NCBI RefSeq assembly: GCF_014302995.1
Contig: NZ_CP060295.1
Location: 1,860,001 to 1,924,000 of the forward strand
Source: Variovorax sp. PAMC26660
GTDB lineage: Bacteria > Pseudomonadota > Gammaproteobacteria > Burkholderiales > Burkholderiaceae_C
Direction of reading: 5' to 3'
DNA: 64,000 nucleotides
The notes beneath the pieces are model-generated. The model saw only the letters and a list, made by a program, of their open reading frames with translations, made no database searches and was not told where the DNA came from. Shown here piece by piece: positions 48,186 to 57,374 of the stretch. Each line of letters opens with the position of its first letter. The stretch's first letter is position 1. The position numbers and the translations under genes are program-made.

Positions 48186-49375
48186 TTCTTTTCGCTCTCG
48201 ACCGCTCGTTGAATCTGGCCGGCCAGCGAAGACGCAATGGGCGATTCCGCGTTGACCGCGATGGGATCGCGCCTTGAAAGCGCCGTCACGCGCACCTCGC
48301 CCTGCGCCAGGATTTGGACCTGCACATCGAATTCGCTCGCCGAGTTGGGCCCGCCCGCCGAGCCGAGCACCAGGCCCTTGGCTTCGCTGGATTCCTTCCC
48401 CTGCCTGGAGGACTGGCTGAAGGATGCACCGCCTTGATCGAGCACTTGCGTGGCGATCCTGAAAAGCTTGGCTGTGTCGGTTTCTCGCAGCGTCAACGTG
48501 ACGGTGGATGGCGGTGCGAAGAAGCTGGCCTTTGCCACCGGACGGATGCGGCGGTAGCCGGACTCCTTGCCGTCTGGCGAGGCAAGGGTCTCGGGGTCGA
48601 TCGCGGCCTTGACGCGCTCATCGATTGCGGTGGCCTCGCCCGCAGCCAGCACACGGGCCTGCTCGAAGGCCAGCTCCTCGGGGGCGAGGCAGAGTTCCTT
48701 TGCGTTGCCCGCTGCCGGGTCGAAAGGCGAAGTGCCGCTGCGGTACGCCACCAAGTAGCCGCCCGTCTTTCCATCGAGGGCAAACTTGTGCGTCACGTAC
48801 TCGATGTTTGCTGCCGTCCGCTCCACCGGCACGGCCACATGAACGAACTTCGCGGCGATGTCGACGCTGATGGCCGGTGGCGGTGCCCCGGCTTGCGGTT
48901 CGTCGTCCCACAGGCGTTCGCGGACCTCCTTGACCGCAGCCGGTCCATCGAAGCGTTCACCGGCCTTGACGATCGCGGCACGCCTCAGATCGGCGCCGCG
49001 GAACGCGAGGCTCGCCTTGCCGTTCGTGGGTGCGCCAGGTGCAGCAAACAGCATCGGCTCCGGTGACGGCGGGAGCAGGCAGATATGGCCGGTCCCTTTC
49101 TCGGTGCGCCACGTGCCGGACATGCCGGAGTTGATGCCGCGCCCGGCCATACCGAAGGCCATGTTGAAGATGAAATTGCCCTTGGGCGAAAGGAGCAGCG
49201 CGCTGTTGCGCGATTCGAAAACGCCTCCTCCGCTGGCCAGCACCTTCTTCAGCGCGGCAGGGTCCTGCGGCTTGCCGTCCTGCGCCCATGCGCATCCGAT
49301 CGCCAGAACGCCCACCGAGCCCAGAATCCAGCGCGCCAACGCTTTCTTGACCGGCAAGGCAGCGCGCATGGTCAT
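48182..49375 (-). CDS. Unknown exported protein between ptsH and ptsI
   Basis: A 397-residue protein with a signal peptide of about 32 residues; a Cys in LAIGC could be a lipidation site, or cleavage may be after AWA. No domain is recognised. The mature part is mixed alpha/beta with the sequences RGADLRRAAIVKAGERFDGP and VTHKFALDGKTGGYLVAYRSG. Both ends overlap neighbours (ATGA with ptsH, GTGA with ptsI), so it is translated as part of the PTS operon. An exported protein in this place is unusual, since HPr and EI are both cytoplasmic. Confidence 0.83.
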   Translation of the reverse strand: MTMRAALPVKKALARWILGSVGVLAIGCAWAQDGKPQDPAALKKVLASGGGVFESRNSALLLSPKGNFIFNMAFGMAGRGINSGMSGTWRTEKGTGHICLLPPSPEPMLFAAPGAPTNGKASLAFRGADLRRAAIVKAGERFDGPAAVKEVRERLWDDEPQAGAPPPAISVDIAAKFVHVAVPVERTAANIEYVTHKFALDGKTGGYLVAYRSGTSPFDPAAGNAKELCLAPEELAFEQARVLAAGEATAIDERVKAAIDPETLASPDGKESGYRRIRPVAKASFFAPPSTVTLTLRETDTAKLFRIATQVLDQGGASFSQSSRQGKESSEAKGLVLGSAGGPNSASEFDVQVQILAQGEVRVTALSRRDPIAVNAESPIASSLAGQIQRAVESEKK

Positions 49376-49641
49376 TCGCCTTCGCCGAACTTGTCGTCCA
49401 TGAGCTGGACGATGGCGTTCATCGCTTCTTCTTCCTGGGCGCCGTTGGTCTCCAGCTCGACGGTGGAGCCGAGCCCGGCGGCCAGCATCATGACGCCCAT
49501 GATGCTCTTGGCGTTGATGCGGCGGTCGCCGCGAGAGAGCCACACCTCGCAGGGAAAGCTGCCTGCGAGCTTGGTCAGTTTGGCCGATGCGCGTGCGTGC
49601 AGGCCCAGCTTATTGCTGATGGTCACGGATTTCTTGATCAC
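49372..49641 (-). CDS. ptsH: PTS phosphocarrier HPr
   Basis: An 89-residue HPr. Phospho-acceptor His15 is in KLGLHARAS, and Ser46 in NAKSIMGV is the site used by HPr kinase where present. It carries phosphate from EI to EIIA. Start is GTG 49641 and overlaps the EIIA gene by 32 bp. Confidence 0.96.
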   Translation of the reverse strand: MIKKSVTISNKLGLHARASAKLTKLAGSFPCEVWLSRGDRRINAKSIMGVMMLAAGLGSTVELETNGAQEEEAMNAIVQLMDDKFGEGE

Positions 49642-50065
49642 TGTGCTTTCTTTTTGCCTGGTTCTGGGGAGCCGCCACGGCCACCTGCATGACACCCGCG
49701 GTGCCGCCCGCGATGGCGCGCTGCACGAGCGTGTCGAGCGGCTCGTGCCGGTAGGTGACGGCGCGCAGCAGCATCGGCAGGTTGACACCCGCCACCAGCC
49801 GCGAACGCACGCCGTCCACCAGCTTCTGTGCCACGTTGCAGGGCGTGGCGCCGAACACGTCGGCCAGCACCAGCACCTGCGAGCGCGGCGCATGCAGTTG
49901 CTGCGCGAGCGTGATGCGCGCGGCGGCCAGCGTTTCTTCGGGCGACACGTTGGGCAGCACGTCGAGCGCAATGACGGCCTGCTCGCAGTCGGGAAACACA
50001 TGCAGCGCGCACTGCCGCAGCGCCTGCGCGAACGGTGAGTGGGCGATGATGAGAATGCTGTTCAT
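49610..50065 (-). CDS. PTS EIIA component (mannose/fructose type)
   Basis: A 151-residue EIIA of the mannose (ManX) class. The phospho-histidine is His9 in IIAHSPFAQAL, and ADVFGATPCNVAQKL is the conserved loop. No EIIB/EIIC genes are visible, so in this organism the relay is probably regulatory and not for sugar uptake, as in other betaproteobacteria. It overlaps HPr at its 3' end. Confidence 0.92.
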   Translation of the reverse strand: MNSILIIAHSPFAQALRQCALHVFPDCEQAVIALDVLPNVSPEETLAAARITLAQQLHAPRSQVLVLADVFGATPCNVAQKLVDGVRSRLVAGVNLPMLLRAVTYRHEPLDTLVQRAIAGGTAGVMQVAVAAPQNQAKRKHSDQEIRDHQQ

Positions 50066-50265
50066 GCGGGGCGAAGGACGACGCGTCGATTATGCGGGGG
50101 CGCCCAGAGGAAGTAGATATAGGACACAACGCAGCAGCCCAGAAAAACGGACAGTGCTGCACGGAATGCGGCGACCGTGTCGAGCCCTGCGCCCGTCCCT
50201 GCTGCGGGACCCGCTATCAAAATGATGGCAAACATGGCCATCGCGGCGGGCAGGCACCAGGTCAT
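50062..50265 (-). CDS. Small two-helix membrane protein
   Basis: A 67-residue protein with two hydrophobic segments (MAMFAIILIAGPA and SVFLGCCVVSYIYFLW) and a basic tail. Stop overlaps the EIIA start as ATGA, and the lipoprotein gene ends 15 bp upstream, so the frame is probably real and in the PTS operon. Function unknown. Confidence 0.65.
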   Translation of the reverse strand: MTWCLPAAMAMFAIILIAGPAAGTGAGLDTVAAFRAALSVFLGCCVVSYIYFLWAPPHNRRVVLRPA

Positions 50266-50280
50266 GAGATCTGCCGCCGT

Positions 50281-50817
50281 TCATGGGAGGTGCAGGCTCT
50301 CGAAGAAGGTCTTGGCCGCCTCGGGCGAGGACGGCCTGCCCAGCACGGTGGCCTGGTAGAGCGCCACGGTGCCGTCTTTCTGCGACTGGGCGAACCAGAG
50401 CACCTGAACGGGCGCGGCGCCTTGCGTCGATGGCTGCGCGTCCAGCCGCAGCGGCGCGGGTGCGGCGGTCGCGCGTGGCAGGGTCGCGGGTGCTTCGGCC
50501 ACTTGCGCCTCGGCCAGTTGGCTGCGTGTGGCGGCGCGCCAGGCGTTGAGCCAGGCCTCGGCCTGCACGGGACTGTTGGCGGCGGCGTGGGCAATGGCGA
50601 AGGTGGCGCCGCCGGTCTCGCAGCCGGTCATGTCGACCTGCACGGATTCGGCGCCCAGCGGCAGGGCACGGTTCGCGCGGTCGGGTTTGCAGGGCAGCAG
50701 CGCAACCAGGCCCGATTCGGCGATCGGCACTTCGCGCCAGTTGAAGGTGGGGCTGCAGGCAGCGAGCAGGGCTGCCGCGGTCAGCGCAAGCCAGGAAAAA
50801 GGAGCGGGCGACGGCAT
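50281..50817 (-). CDS. Unknown lipoprotein heading the PTS operon
   Basis: A 178-residue predicted lipoprotein. The lipobox LLAAC places the lipid on about Cys21. Two further Cys (LLPCKPD and TGCETG) may form a disulfide. The middle has an Ala-rich helical region and the end has WFAQSQKDGTVALYQATVLG. No family recognised. It is 99 bp from the divergent TlpA gene, so a shared control region is possible. Confidence 0.8.
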   Translation of the reverse strand: MPSPAPFSWLALTAAALLAACSPTFNWREVPIAESGLVALLPCKPDRANRALPLGAESVQVDMTGCETGGATFAIAHAAANSPVQAEAWLNAWRAATRSQLAEAQVAEAPATLPRATAAPAPLRLDAQPSTQGAAPVQVLWFAQSQKDGTVALYQATVLGRPSSPEAAKTFFESLHLP

Positions 50818-50916
50818 GGGGGAGCGATTATCGAGCCGCCCGGGGCCGCCGGGGCGCTCGCCAGCACGATCCAGCCGGCGGAACTAAAATCGCGCCGCCC
50901 TTCTCTCTTCGCTGCC

Positions 50917-51414
50917 ATGAAAAAATACATCGCTGCCGCCGCCGTCGCTCTTGCATTGGCCGTCGGCGTGGGGGTGTACCTCGGCACCGGCACCTCCGCA
51001 GCACCGGCCTCGACCTTCGTGCTGCTCGACGGCACCCAGAAGACCACCGCCGACCTGAAGGGCAAGGTCACGCTGGTCAACTTCTGGGCCACCAGTTGCG
51101 TGACCTGCGTCGGCGAAATGCCCAAGGTCATCGCGACCTACGACAAGTACAAGTCGCAGGGCTACGACACGCTGGCGGTGGCCATGAGCTACGACCCGCC
51201 GAGCTACGTCGTCAACTTCGCAGAAACGCGCAAGCTGCCGTTCAAGGTGGCGATCGACAACACCGGCAGCGTGGCGCAGGCCTGGGGCGACGTGAAGCTC
51301 ACGCCGACCACCTACCTGGTCAACAAGCGCGGCGAAATCGTGAAGCGCTATGTGGGTGAGCCCGACTTTGCCGAGCTGCACAAGCTGATCGAGAAGTTGC
51401 TCGCCGAGGCTTGA
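50917..51414 (+). CDS. TlpA-family thiol-disulfide protein
   Basis: A 165-residue exported thioredoxin-fold protein. An N-terminal hydrophobic segment acts as signal or anchor, and the redox motif is WATSCVTC. The cis-proline strand LTPTTYLVNKRG is present. TlpA/ResA proteins reduce periplasmic cysteines, often during cytochrome c maturation; a cytochrome c' gene lies just downstream. TAAAAT at about -30 may be a -10 box. Confidence 0.9.
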   Translation: MKKYIAAAAVALALAVGVGVYLGTGTSAAPASTFVLLDGTQKTTADLKGKVTLVNFWATSCVTCVGEMPKVIATYDKYKSQGYDTLAVAMSYDPPSYVVNFAETRKLPFKVAIDNTGSVAQAWGDVKLTPTTYLVNKRGEIVKRYVGEPDFAELHKLIEKLLAEA

Positions 51415-51429
51415 TCGCTTCGAATACAA

Positions 51430-51456
51430 AAAAGGCGCTCCTCGGGGCGCCTTTTG
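51430..51456. terminator. Bidirectional intrinsic terminator
   Basis: Stem AAAAGGCGC/GCGCCTTTT between the convergent TlpA and cytochrome c' genes. There is a T run on both strands, so it can serve both. Confidence 0.88.
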
Positions 51457-51474
51457 TCTTTTGAAGCGACGGGC

Positions 51475-51921
51475 TTACTGGTTGCGGAAGCTGTCGTGGC
51501 AAGCCTTGCAACTTGCGGCGGTCGGGCCGAACTGGACCTTGAGCGCATCGAGGTTGCCGGCCTTGGCCGCCGTCACCAGCTTGCCGGTTTCCTCGATCAG
51601 CTTCTGCTGGCGCTCCTTGAATTTAGCGTCTTCCTTCCAGACTTCGGGCTTGGCCTTGCCGCCCTCGGTGCCGGGACCGAAGCCCGCCCAGGGCAGCTTC
51701 GCCATGTCGGCCACCACTTCGGCATTGGCGGCAGCGACCGTGGCGTCGTAGGGCGCGCGCCCGTTGGCCATGGCGCCGAGGCGGCTGAAGTGCTGGCTCA
51801 TCACGAACAACGCGCTCTGGCGGTACTTGATGGCGTCCTCGGGCTTGGCGAACTGGGCCGCGGCGGGCAGCGCCACCGCAGCGCAGGCGGCGGCAAGGGC
51901 GAGCGAAGCAAATCGATTCAT
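51475..51921 (-). CDS. Cytochrome c' family protein
   Basis: A 148-residue exported protein. A signal peptide (to about residue 22, AAA|QF) leads to a four-helix bundle with a single haem c site CKACH near the C-terminus (CKACHDSFRNQ), the hallmark of cytochrome c'. It may bind NO or act as an electron carrier. The divergent gene encodes a b561-type cytochrome, a known pairing. Confidence 0.93.
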   Translation of the reverse strand: MNRFASLALAAACAAVALPAAAQFAKPEDAIKYRQSALFVMSQHFSRLGAMANGRAPYDATVAAANAEVVADMAKLPWAGFGPGTEGGKAKPEVWKEDAKFKERQQKLIEETGKLVTAAKAGNLDALKVQFGPTAASCKACHDSFRNQ

Positions 51922-52088
51922 CGTGGATCCTTCCTCTTGTGTGGGTGGGGCAAACGCCGTCGAACGCGGCGCTGCGGCCGAGTGTAGGGGCAGGCCATGG
52001 CGGGCGCATAGCAACAACCCGAAGCAGCAGGAAGCCCGGACTTTGCTAATCTGCGCCTTCCGCAGCATCGCGCCCCGCGCCCCTTTCG

Positions 52089-52799
52089 ATGACCGACTCC
52101 TCCGTGGCCGCCCGCCACGCACGCGCCAGCGATGGCGCCCACACCCGTGTCTGGGACCTGCCGACGCGCCTGTTCCACTGGGCACTGGCCGTCGCCGTGA
52201 TCGGCCTGATCGGCACGGGCCTGAACGGCATCATGGAATGGCATTTCCGCCTGGGGTACACAGTGCTCGCCCTGCTGCTGTTCCGGCTGCTCTGGGGCTT
52301 CGTGGGCGGGCGCTGGTCGCGCTTTGCCTCGTTCTTCTATGGGCCCGGTTCGGTCGTCGCCTATTTGCGCGGACGGGCGCATCCGGACCATTTGATCGGC
52401 CATACGCCGCTGGGTGCGCTCTCGGTGTTCGCGGTGCTGGCCATCCTCGCGCTGCAGGTTGCCACCGGGCTGATGGCCGACGACGAGATCTCGGCCTCCG
52501 GGCCGCTCACGCGCTTCGTGTCCGGCGCGGTGGTGAGCCTTGCCACGGGCTGGCACAAGGCGCAGGGCAAGTGGATCGTGATTGCGCTCGTCAGCCTGCA
52601 TGTGCTGGCCGTGCTGTTCTATGTGCTGGTCAAGCGGCATCGCCTGATCCGGCCGATGGTGACGGGCGACAAGCGCATCTCCGCCGCGAACGCGGATGTC
52701 GTGGCAAGCCGCGACGACGCGGCATCGCGCTGGCGGGCGCTGGTGTTGTTCGCGTTGTGCGGGGGGGTGGCGTTCTGGGTGGCGTCGTTGCGCGTATGA
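52089..52799 (+). CDS. Cytochrome b/b561 family membrane protein
   Basis: A 236-residue di-haem cytochrome b of the bacterial b561 type. It has four or five hydrophobic segments with histidines positioned for haem (LFHWALAV and VSLHVLAVLFY). It probably passes electrons to the adjacent cytochrome c'. Its stop overlaps the GNAT start as ATGA. Confidence 0.9.
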   Translation: MTDSSVAARHARASDGAHTRVWDLPTRLFHWALAVAVIGLIGTGLNGIMEWHFRLGYTVLALLLFRLLWGFVGGRWSRFASFFYGPGSVVAYLRGRAHPDHLIGHTPLGALSVFAVLAILALQVATGLMADDEISASGPLTRFVSGAVVSLATGWHKAQGKWIVIALVSLHVLAVLFYVLVKRHRLIRPMVTGDKRISAANADVVASRDDAASRWRALVLFALCGGVAFWVASLRV

Positions 52800-53383
52800 G
52801 CTCTTCTGTTTCACGCCCCCTGCCGCTGTCGGACATGCCCGCCGTCGTGCTGCTCGTGCCCGAAGAAGCCCACGAAATCGAGGCCACGCGCGCGATCTTC
52901 CGCGACTACGCGGCCTCGCTGAACATCGACCTGGACTTCCAGGACTTCGATGGTGAACTCGCCGGGCTGCCCGGCGAATACGCCGAGCCACGCGGGAATC
53001 TGCTGCTGGCGCTGGTCGATCCGGCCAACATCAAGGAAGACGCCGGGCGACAGTGCCCGACGCTGCAGCGTGCCGACGGCACGCTGGCGCATATCGCGGG
53101 CTGCTGCGCATTGCGGCCTCTGGACAACGTGGACTACGCCAATGCGGCGGAGATGAAGCGCCTGTACGTGCGCCCCGGTTTTCGCGGACTGGGCCTGGGC
53201 CGCCAACTGGCGGAGGCCACGCTCGATGCCGCACGCAGTGCGGGCTATGCCTGCGTGTTGCTCGACACGCTCGACGACATGGAATCGGCGCGGGCACTCT
53301 ACGAAGACTTGGGCTTCGCGGAAGTGCCGCCCTACTATCACAACCCCGTCGCCGGGGCCCACTACCTCAAAGTGGATCTTTGA
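52796..53383 (+). CDS. GNAT-family N-acetyltransferase
   Basis: A 195-residue acetyltransferase. The acetyl-CoA loop is VRPGFRGLGLGRQL and the C-terminal motif is ALYEDLGFAEVPPYY. The substrate is unknown. It overlaps the cytochrome b gene by ATGA but has no obvious functional link; the overlap probably reflects compact packing. Confidence 0.9.
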   Translation: MSSSVSRPLPLSDMPAVVLLVPEEAHEIEATRAIFRDYAASLNIDLDFQDFDGELAGLPGEYAEPRGNLLLALVDPANIKEDAGRQCPTLQRADGTLAHIAGCCALRPLDNVDYANAAEMKRLYVRPGFRGLGLGRQLAEATLDAARSAGYACVLLDTLDDMESARALYEDLGFAEVPPYYHNPVAGAHYLKVDL

Positions 53384-53396
53384 TGGCTGCCGCTGC

Positions 53397-53903
53397 TCAG
53401 CCGCGGGCTTGCGCCAGCAGCGTGTCGGCGTCGCTGACCTCGAACTTGCCCGGCGCCTCGACGTTGAGCGTCGCAACCTTGCCGTCTTTCACGAGCATCG
53501 AATAGCGGTTGCTGCGCAGGCCCATGCCGCGACCGTTCAGGTCCAGCGTGAGGCCGGTGGCCTTGGCGAAATCGGCACTGCCGTCGGCTAGCATGCGGAC
53601 CTTCGTGCCCGTCTTCTGGTCACGCGCCCAGGCGCCCATCACGAAGGCGTCGTTCACGCTCACGCACCAGATCTCGTCCACGCCAGCGGCCTTGAAGTCG
53701 TCGAAGTGCTGCACATAGCCCGGCACGTGCTTGGCCGAGCAGGTGGGCGTGAAGGCACCGGGCAGCGCGAACAGCGCAATGGTCTTGCCGGCCGAAGCCT
53801 TGCTGACGTCCACGGCGTTCGGGCCGATGCTGCAGCCTTCGCCTTCAACCTCGGAATATTCCTGCAGGGTGGCCGAAGGAAGGGTGTCGCCGACTTTGAT
53901 CAT
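53397..53903 (-). CDS. Peroxiredoxin (Prx5-type)
   Basis: A 168-residue thiol peroxidase. The peroxidatic Cys55 is in PGAFTPTCS, the Prx5 signature; a second Cys is at 24. It reduces hydrogen peroxide and alkyl hydroperoxides using glutathione or thioredoxin. A terminator upstream separates it from the ribosomal operon, so it has its own control. Confidence 0.95.
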   Translation of the reverse strand: MIKVGDTLPSATLQEYSEVEGEGCSIGPNAVDVSKASAGKTIALFALPGAFTPTCSAKHVPGYVQHFDDFKAAGVDEIWCVSVNDAFVMGAWARDQKTGTKVRMLADGSADFAKATGLTLDLNGRGMGLRSNRYSMLVKDGKVATLNVEAPGKFEVSDADTLLAQARG

Positions 53904-53923
53904 TCAATTGCTCCAGAAAAAGA

Positions 53924-53950
53924 AAAACGGCCCACATTGTGGGCCGTTTT
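53924..53950 (-). terminator. Intrinsic terminator at the end of the S10 gene cluster
   Basis: Stem AAAACGGCCCAC/GTGGGCCGTTTT with a 3-base loop. On the minus strand a TTTTTCTTTTT run follows. It lies 33 bases after the rpsQ stop. Confidence 0.92.
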
Positions 53951-53983
53951 CGGTGGAGTCGTTTGAAACTCGGTTCGGGACGA

Positions 53984-54253
53984 TCAGACCAGTGCGGCCT
54001 TCTCGACCAAGCGGGTCACAACCCAGTTCTTGGTCTTCGAGATCGGACGGCTTTCCGTGATCTCGATGGTGTCGCCCAGCTTGTACACGCCATTTTCGTC
54101 ATGCGCGTGGTACTTGCTCGTCTTGGCCACGATCTTGCCGTAGAGCTCGTGCTTCACACGGCGCTCGACCAGCACGGTCACGGTCTTGGCACGCTTGTCG
54201 CTGACCACCTTGCCGATCAAGGTGCGCTTGAGGGATTTTTTAGCTTCCGTCAT
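53984..54253 (-). CDS. rpsQ: 30S ribosomal protein S17
   Basis: An 89-residue S17 with the core [31 protein letters not shown] in its usual place. It binds 16S rRNA early in assembly. ATG 54253 has AAGGAG five bases upstream; a GTG two codons earlier is possible. It is the last ribosomal gene here: the spc operon (rplN onward) does not follow. Confidence 0.96.
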   Translation of the reverse strand: MTEAKKSLKRTLIGKVVSDKRAKTVTVLVERRVKHELYGKIVAKTSKYHAHDENGVYKLGDTIEITESRPISKTKNWVVTRLVEKAALV

Positions 54254-54262
54254 GTTCACTCC

Positions 54263-54514
54263 TTATTTGGCGGCTTGGGTTTCTTGCTGCTTCTGCGCAA
54301 GAATGGTCTTGGCGCGCGCGATGTCGCGGCGCGTCACGCGCAGCGTCGAGGTGTTCGACAGCTGTTGCGTGGCTTTTTGCATGCGCAGGCCGAAATGGGC
54401 CTTTTGCAGGTCTTTGACTTCGGCTTGCAGTGCTGCGACATCTTTCGTGCGCAGGGTTGCAGCCTTGGTCACCTTGGCCGGAGCCGCGGTCTCTTTTTTC
54501 TTACGTGTTGCCAT
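54263..54514 (-). CDS. rpmC: 50S ribosomal protein L29
   Basis: An 83-residue L29. The conserved helical pair ([39 protein letters not shown]) follows a Lys/Ala-rich extension of about 22 residues not found in E. coli. Located between rplP and rpsQ as usual. Confidence 0.95.
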   Translation of the reverse strand: MATRKKKETAAPAKVTKAATLRTKDVAALQAEVKDLQKAHFGLRMQKATQQLSNTSTLRVTRRDIARAKTILAQKQQETQAAK

Positions 54515-54527
54515 GGGTGTTCTCCTC

Positions 54528-54944
54528 TCAGGCGCCGAGCTGGCGAGCGACGAACGTCGTGCGCAGCGGAAGCTTGGCGGCGGCCAGGCGGAACGCTTCG
54601 CGAGCGAGTTCTTCGGGCACGCCGACGATCTCGAACACGATCTTGCCAGGCTGGATTTCAGCGACGTAGTACTCGGGGTTGCCCTTACCGTTACCCATCC
54701 GCACTTCTGCGGGCTTGGTCGAGATTGGCTTGTCCGGGAACACGCGGATCCAGATACGGCCACCGCGCTTCACGTGACGTGAAATTGCGCGGCGAGCGGC
54801 TTCGATCTGGCGTGCCGTGAGGCGACCGCGGTCGGTGCATTTGAGACCGAAGTCACCGAAGGCAACCGAGTTACCCCGGGTTGCGATGCCGGTGTTGCGG
54901 CCCTTTTGTTCCTTGCGGAACTTTCTGCGTGCAGGTTGCAGCAT
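54528..54944 (-). CDS. rplP: 50S ribosomal protein L16
   Basis: A 138-residue L16 with the conserved [16 protein letters not shown] start and [27 protein letters not shown] core. It lies near the peptidyl transferase centre and tRNA sites. In the usual position between rpsC and rpmC. Confidence 0.98.
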   Translation of the reverse strand: MLQPARRKFRKEQKGRNTGIATRGNSVAFGDFGLKCTDRGRLTARQIEAARRAISRHVKRGGRIWIRVFPDKPISTKPAEVRMGNGKGNPEYYVAEIQPGKIVFEIVGVPEELAREAFRLAAAKLPLRTTFVARQLGA

Positions 54945-54972
54945 TTTTAATACTCCGTAGTTCTAAGACCGA

Positions 54973-55899
54973 TCACTCGGTCTTGGCACCGTCAGCTGCT
55001 GCAGCTGGCGCGGCTTTGCGGACGCGCTTAACGGCGGGTTTCGAGTCTGCACCCGGTGCAGCCGGAGCTCCACCAGTAGCTTCTGCGGGCTTGTCGCTGC
55101 CATCGGCCGGTGCGGTGTTGCCACCGATCGGGCCACGGCCACCGGCACGGGGGCCAGGACCACGGCGGTCGCCACCCGGACGGTCGCCACCAGGGCGGCC
55201 ATCACGGCGGGGACCACGCGGACGACGCTCGTCGTCCGGACGCGGCGTTTCGACGGCCGGCAGGTCGTTACGACCCAGCGTGTCGCCCTTGTAGACCCAG
55301 ACCTTGACGCCGATGACGCCGTACGTGGTCTTGGCTTCCGAGGTGCCGTAGTCGATGTCGGCGCGCAGAGTGTGAAGCGGCACGCGACCTTCGCGATACC
55401 ACTCGCAACGAGCGATTTCGATGCCGTTCAGGCGGCCCGACGACATGATCTTGATGCCCAGGGCACCCAGACGCATGGCGTTTTGCATGGCGCGCTTCAT
55501 GGCACGGCGGAACATGATCCGCTTTTCGAGCTGTTGCGTGATGCTGTCGGCGATCAGTTGCGCATCGATTTCGGGCTTGCGCACTTCTTCGATGTTGACT
55601 GCAACCGGCACGCCGAGCTGGCGACCCAGTTCGCGCTTGAGGTTCTCGATGTCTTCGCCCTTCTTGCCGATCACGACGCCCGGACGTGCCGAGTAGATCG
55701 TGATGCGTGCGTTCTTGGCGGGACGTTCGATCATGACGCGCGACACCGAAGCGTTCTTCAGCTTCTTCTTCAGGTATTCGCGAACCTTGATGTCTTCGGC
55801 CAGCATGCCCGCGAAATCGCGGTCGCTTGCGTACCAGCGGCTGGACCAGTTACGGGTAACCGCAAGGCGGAACCCGGTTGGGTGGATTTTCTGTCCCAT
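54973..55899 (-). CDS. rpsC: 30S ribosomal protein S3 with a long C-terminal extension
   Basis: A 308-residue S3. The KH domain has the [14 protein letters not shown] loop, and the core ends at about residue 210 (YKGDTLGR). The remaining 98 or so residues are Arg/Gly-rich, then Ala/Pro-rich and acidic, making it about 75 residues longer than the E. coli protein (233). ATG 55899 begins the conserved [11 protein letters not shown]. It is part of the mRNA entry channel. Confidence 0.97.
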   Translation of the reverse strand: MGQKIHPTGFRLAVTRNWSSRWYASDRDFAGMLAEDIKVREYLKKKLKNASVSRVMIERPAKNARITIYSARPGVVIGKKGEDIENLKRELGRQLGVPVAVNIEEVRKPEIDAQLIADSITQQLEKRIMFRRAMKRAMQNAMRLGALGIKIMSSGRLNGIEIARCEWYREGRVPLHTLRADIDYGTSEAKTTYGVIGVKVWVYKGDTLGRNDLPAVETPRPDDERRPRGPRRDGRPGGDRPGGDRRGPGPRAGGRGPIGGNTAPADGSDKPAEATGGAPAAPGADSKPAVKRVRKAAPAAAADGAKTE

Positions 55900-55916
55900 A
55901 TTTCTTCCAGGCCTTC

Positions 55917-56249
55917 TTAGTTGCCAACCGTCACGTACACATGGCACGTGGGCTTGCTGATGCGATTGCCGCGACCCTTGGCCCGCGCGGTGAAGCGCTT
56001 GAGCGTTGCACCTTGCTCGACGTAGATGGTCTTGACCTTCAGCTCGTCGATGTCGGCACCGTCGTTGTGCTCGGCGTTGGCAATCGCCGACTCGAGCACC
56101 TTCTTGATGATCACAGCGGCCTTTTTCTGCGTGAATTGCAGAACGTTGAGCGCTTGATCAACCTTCTTGCCGCGGATCAGGTCAGCGACCAGACGGCCCT
56201 TGTCGACCGACAGGCGGACACCGCGGAGGACTGCACGTGTTTCAGACAT
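55917..56249 (-). CDS. rplV: 50S ribosomal protein L22
   Basis: A 110-residue L22 with [17 protein letters not shown] and the C-terminal loop [20 protein letters not shown] that lines the peptide exit tunnel. In the usual position between rpsS and rpsC. Confidence 0.97.
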   Translation of the reverse strand: MSETRAVLRGVRLSVDKGRLVADLIRGKKVDQALNVLQFTQKKAAVIIKKVLESAIANAEHNDGADIDELKVKTIYVEQGATLKRFTARAKGRGNRISKPTCHVYVTVGN

Positions 56250-56258
56250 GGTCGTTCC

Positions 56259-56537
56259 TTACTTCTTCTGGACTTTTTTGTCCGCGGGGTGCCCCTTGAA
56301 CGTGCGCGTGAGCGCAAATTCGCCGAGCTTGTGGCCGACCATCTGGTCGGTGATGTACACAGGCACGTGTTGCTTGCCGTTGTGCACAGCGATGGTCAGA
56401 CCGATGAACTCGGGCAGAACCATCGAGCGGCGCGACCAGGTCTTGATCGGCTTCTTGTCCTTGGTCGTCACAGCCTTGTCGGCCTTGGCCACCAGATGGT
56501 GGTCGACGAAAGGACCCTTTTTGAGAGAGCGAGTCAT
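56259..56537 (-). CDS. rpsS: 30S ribosomal protein S19
   Basis: A 92-residue S19, starting [15 protein letters not shown] and containing [18 protein letters not shown]. It binds the 16S 3' domain. Ordered rplB-rpsS-rplV. Confidence 0.98.
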   Translation of the reverse strand: MTRSLKKGPFVDHHLVAKADKAVTTKDKKPIKTWSRRSMVLPEFIGLTIAVHNGKQHVPVYITDQMVGHKLGEFALTRTFKGHPADKKVQKK

Positions 56538-56547
56538 TGGCTATCCC

Positions 56548-57372
56548 TTACTTCTTGCGACGCGACACGATGAAGACCTGCGTGCGCTTGTTGTTACGGG
56601 TGCGATAGCCCTTGGTCAGATTGCCCCATGGGTCGACAGGATGGCGGCCTTCGCCAGTCTTGCCTTCGCCGCCACCGTGCGGGTGGTCGACCGGGTTCAT
56701 CACGACGCCGCGGACGGTCGGGCGAATGCCCTTCCAGCGCTTGGCGCCTGCCTTGCCGAGTTGGCGCAGGCTGTGTTCTTCGTTGGCCACTTCGCCGATG
56801 GTTGCGCGGCATTCGATGTGGATGCGACGCACCTCACCCGAACGCATGCGGACCTGGGCGTAGACGCCTTCGCGAGCCAGCAGCGTGGCCGACGTACCGG
56901 CGGAACGCGCGATCTGCGCGCCCTTGCCGGGTTGCAGTTCGATGCAGTGGATCGTCGAGCCGACCGGAATGTTGCGGATCGGCAGGGTGTTGCCGGCGCG
57001 AATCGGGGCTTCGGCGCCCGACAGCAGCGTTGCACCAGCTTCAAGACCGCGCGGGGCGATGATGTAGCGGCGCTCGCCGTCGGCGTAGCAGACCAGAGCG
57101 ATGTGGGCGGTACGGTTCGGGTCGTATTCGATGCGTTCGACCTTGGCCGGGATGCCGTCCTTGTTGCGCACGAAGTCGACAACGCGGTAGTGGTGCTTGG
57201 AACCACCGCCCCGATGACGGATCGTGATGTGACCGTTGTTGTTACGGCCGGCCTTCTGGAACTGGGGTTCCAGCAGGGCTGCGTGAGGAGCACCCTTGTG
57301 CAGGTGATCACGCGAAATCTTCACCGCGCCGCGTTGGCCCGGCGAAGTGGGTTTCATCTTGATGACGGCCAT
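56548..57372 (-). CDS. rplB: 50S ribosomal protein L2
   Basis: A 274-residue L2 with the conserved [12 protein letters not shown]-terminal segment and the highly conserved C-terminal region [16 protein letters not shown]. It is needed for subunit association and the peptidyl transferase centre. Two bases separate it from rplW. Confidence 0.98.
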   Translation of the reverse strand: MAVIKMKPTSPGQRGAVKISRDHLHKGAPHAALLEPQFQKAGRNNNGHITIRHRGGGSKHHYRVVDFVRNKDGIPAKVERIEYDPNRTAHIALVCYADGERRYIIAPRGLEAGATLLSGAEAPIRAGNTLPIRNIPVGSTIHCIELQPGKGAQIARSAGTSATLLAREGVYAQVRMRSGEVRRIHIECRATIGEVANEEHSLRQLGKAGAKRWKGIRPTVRGVVMNPVDHPHGGGEGKTGEGRHPVDPWGNLTKGYRTRNNKRTQVFIVSRRKK

Positions 57373-57374
57373 GA

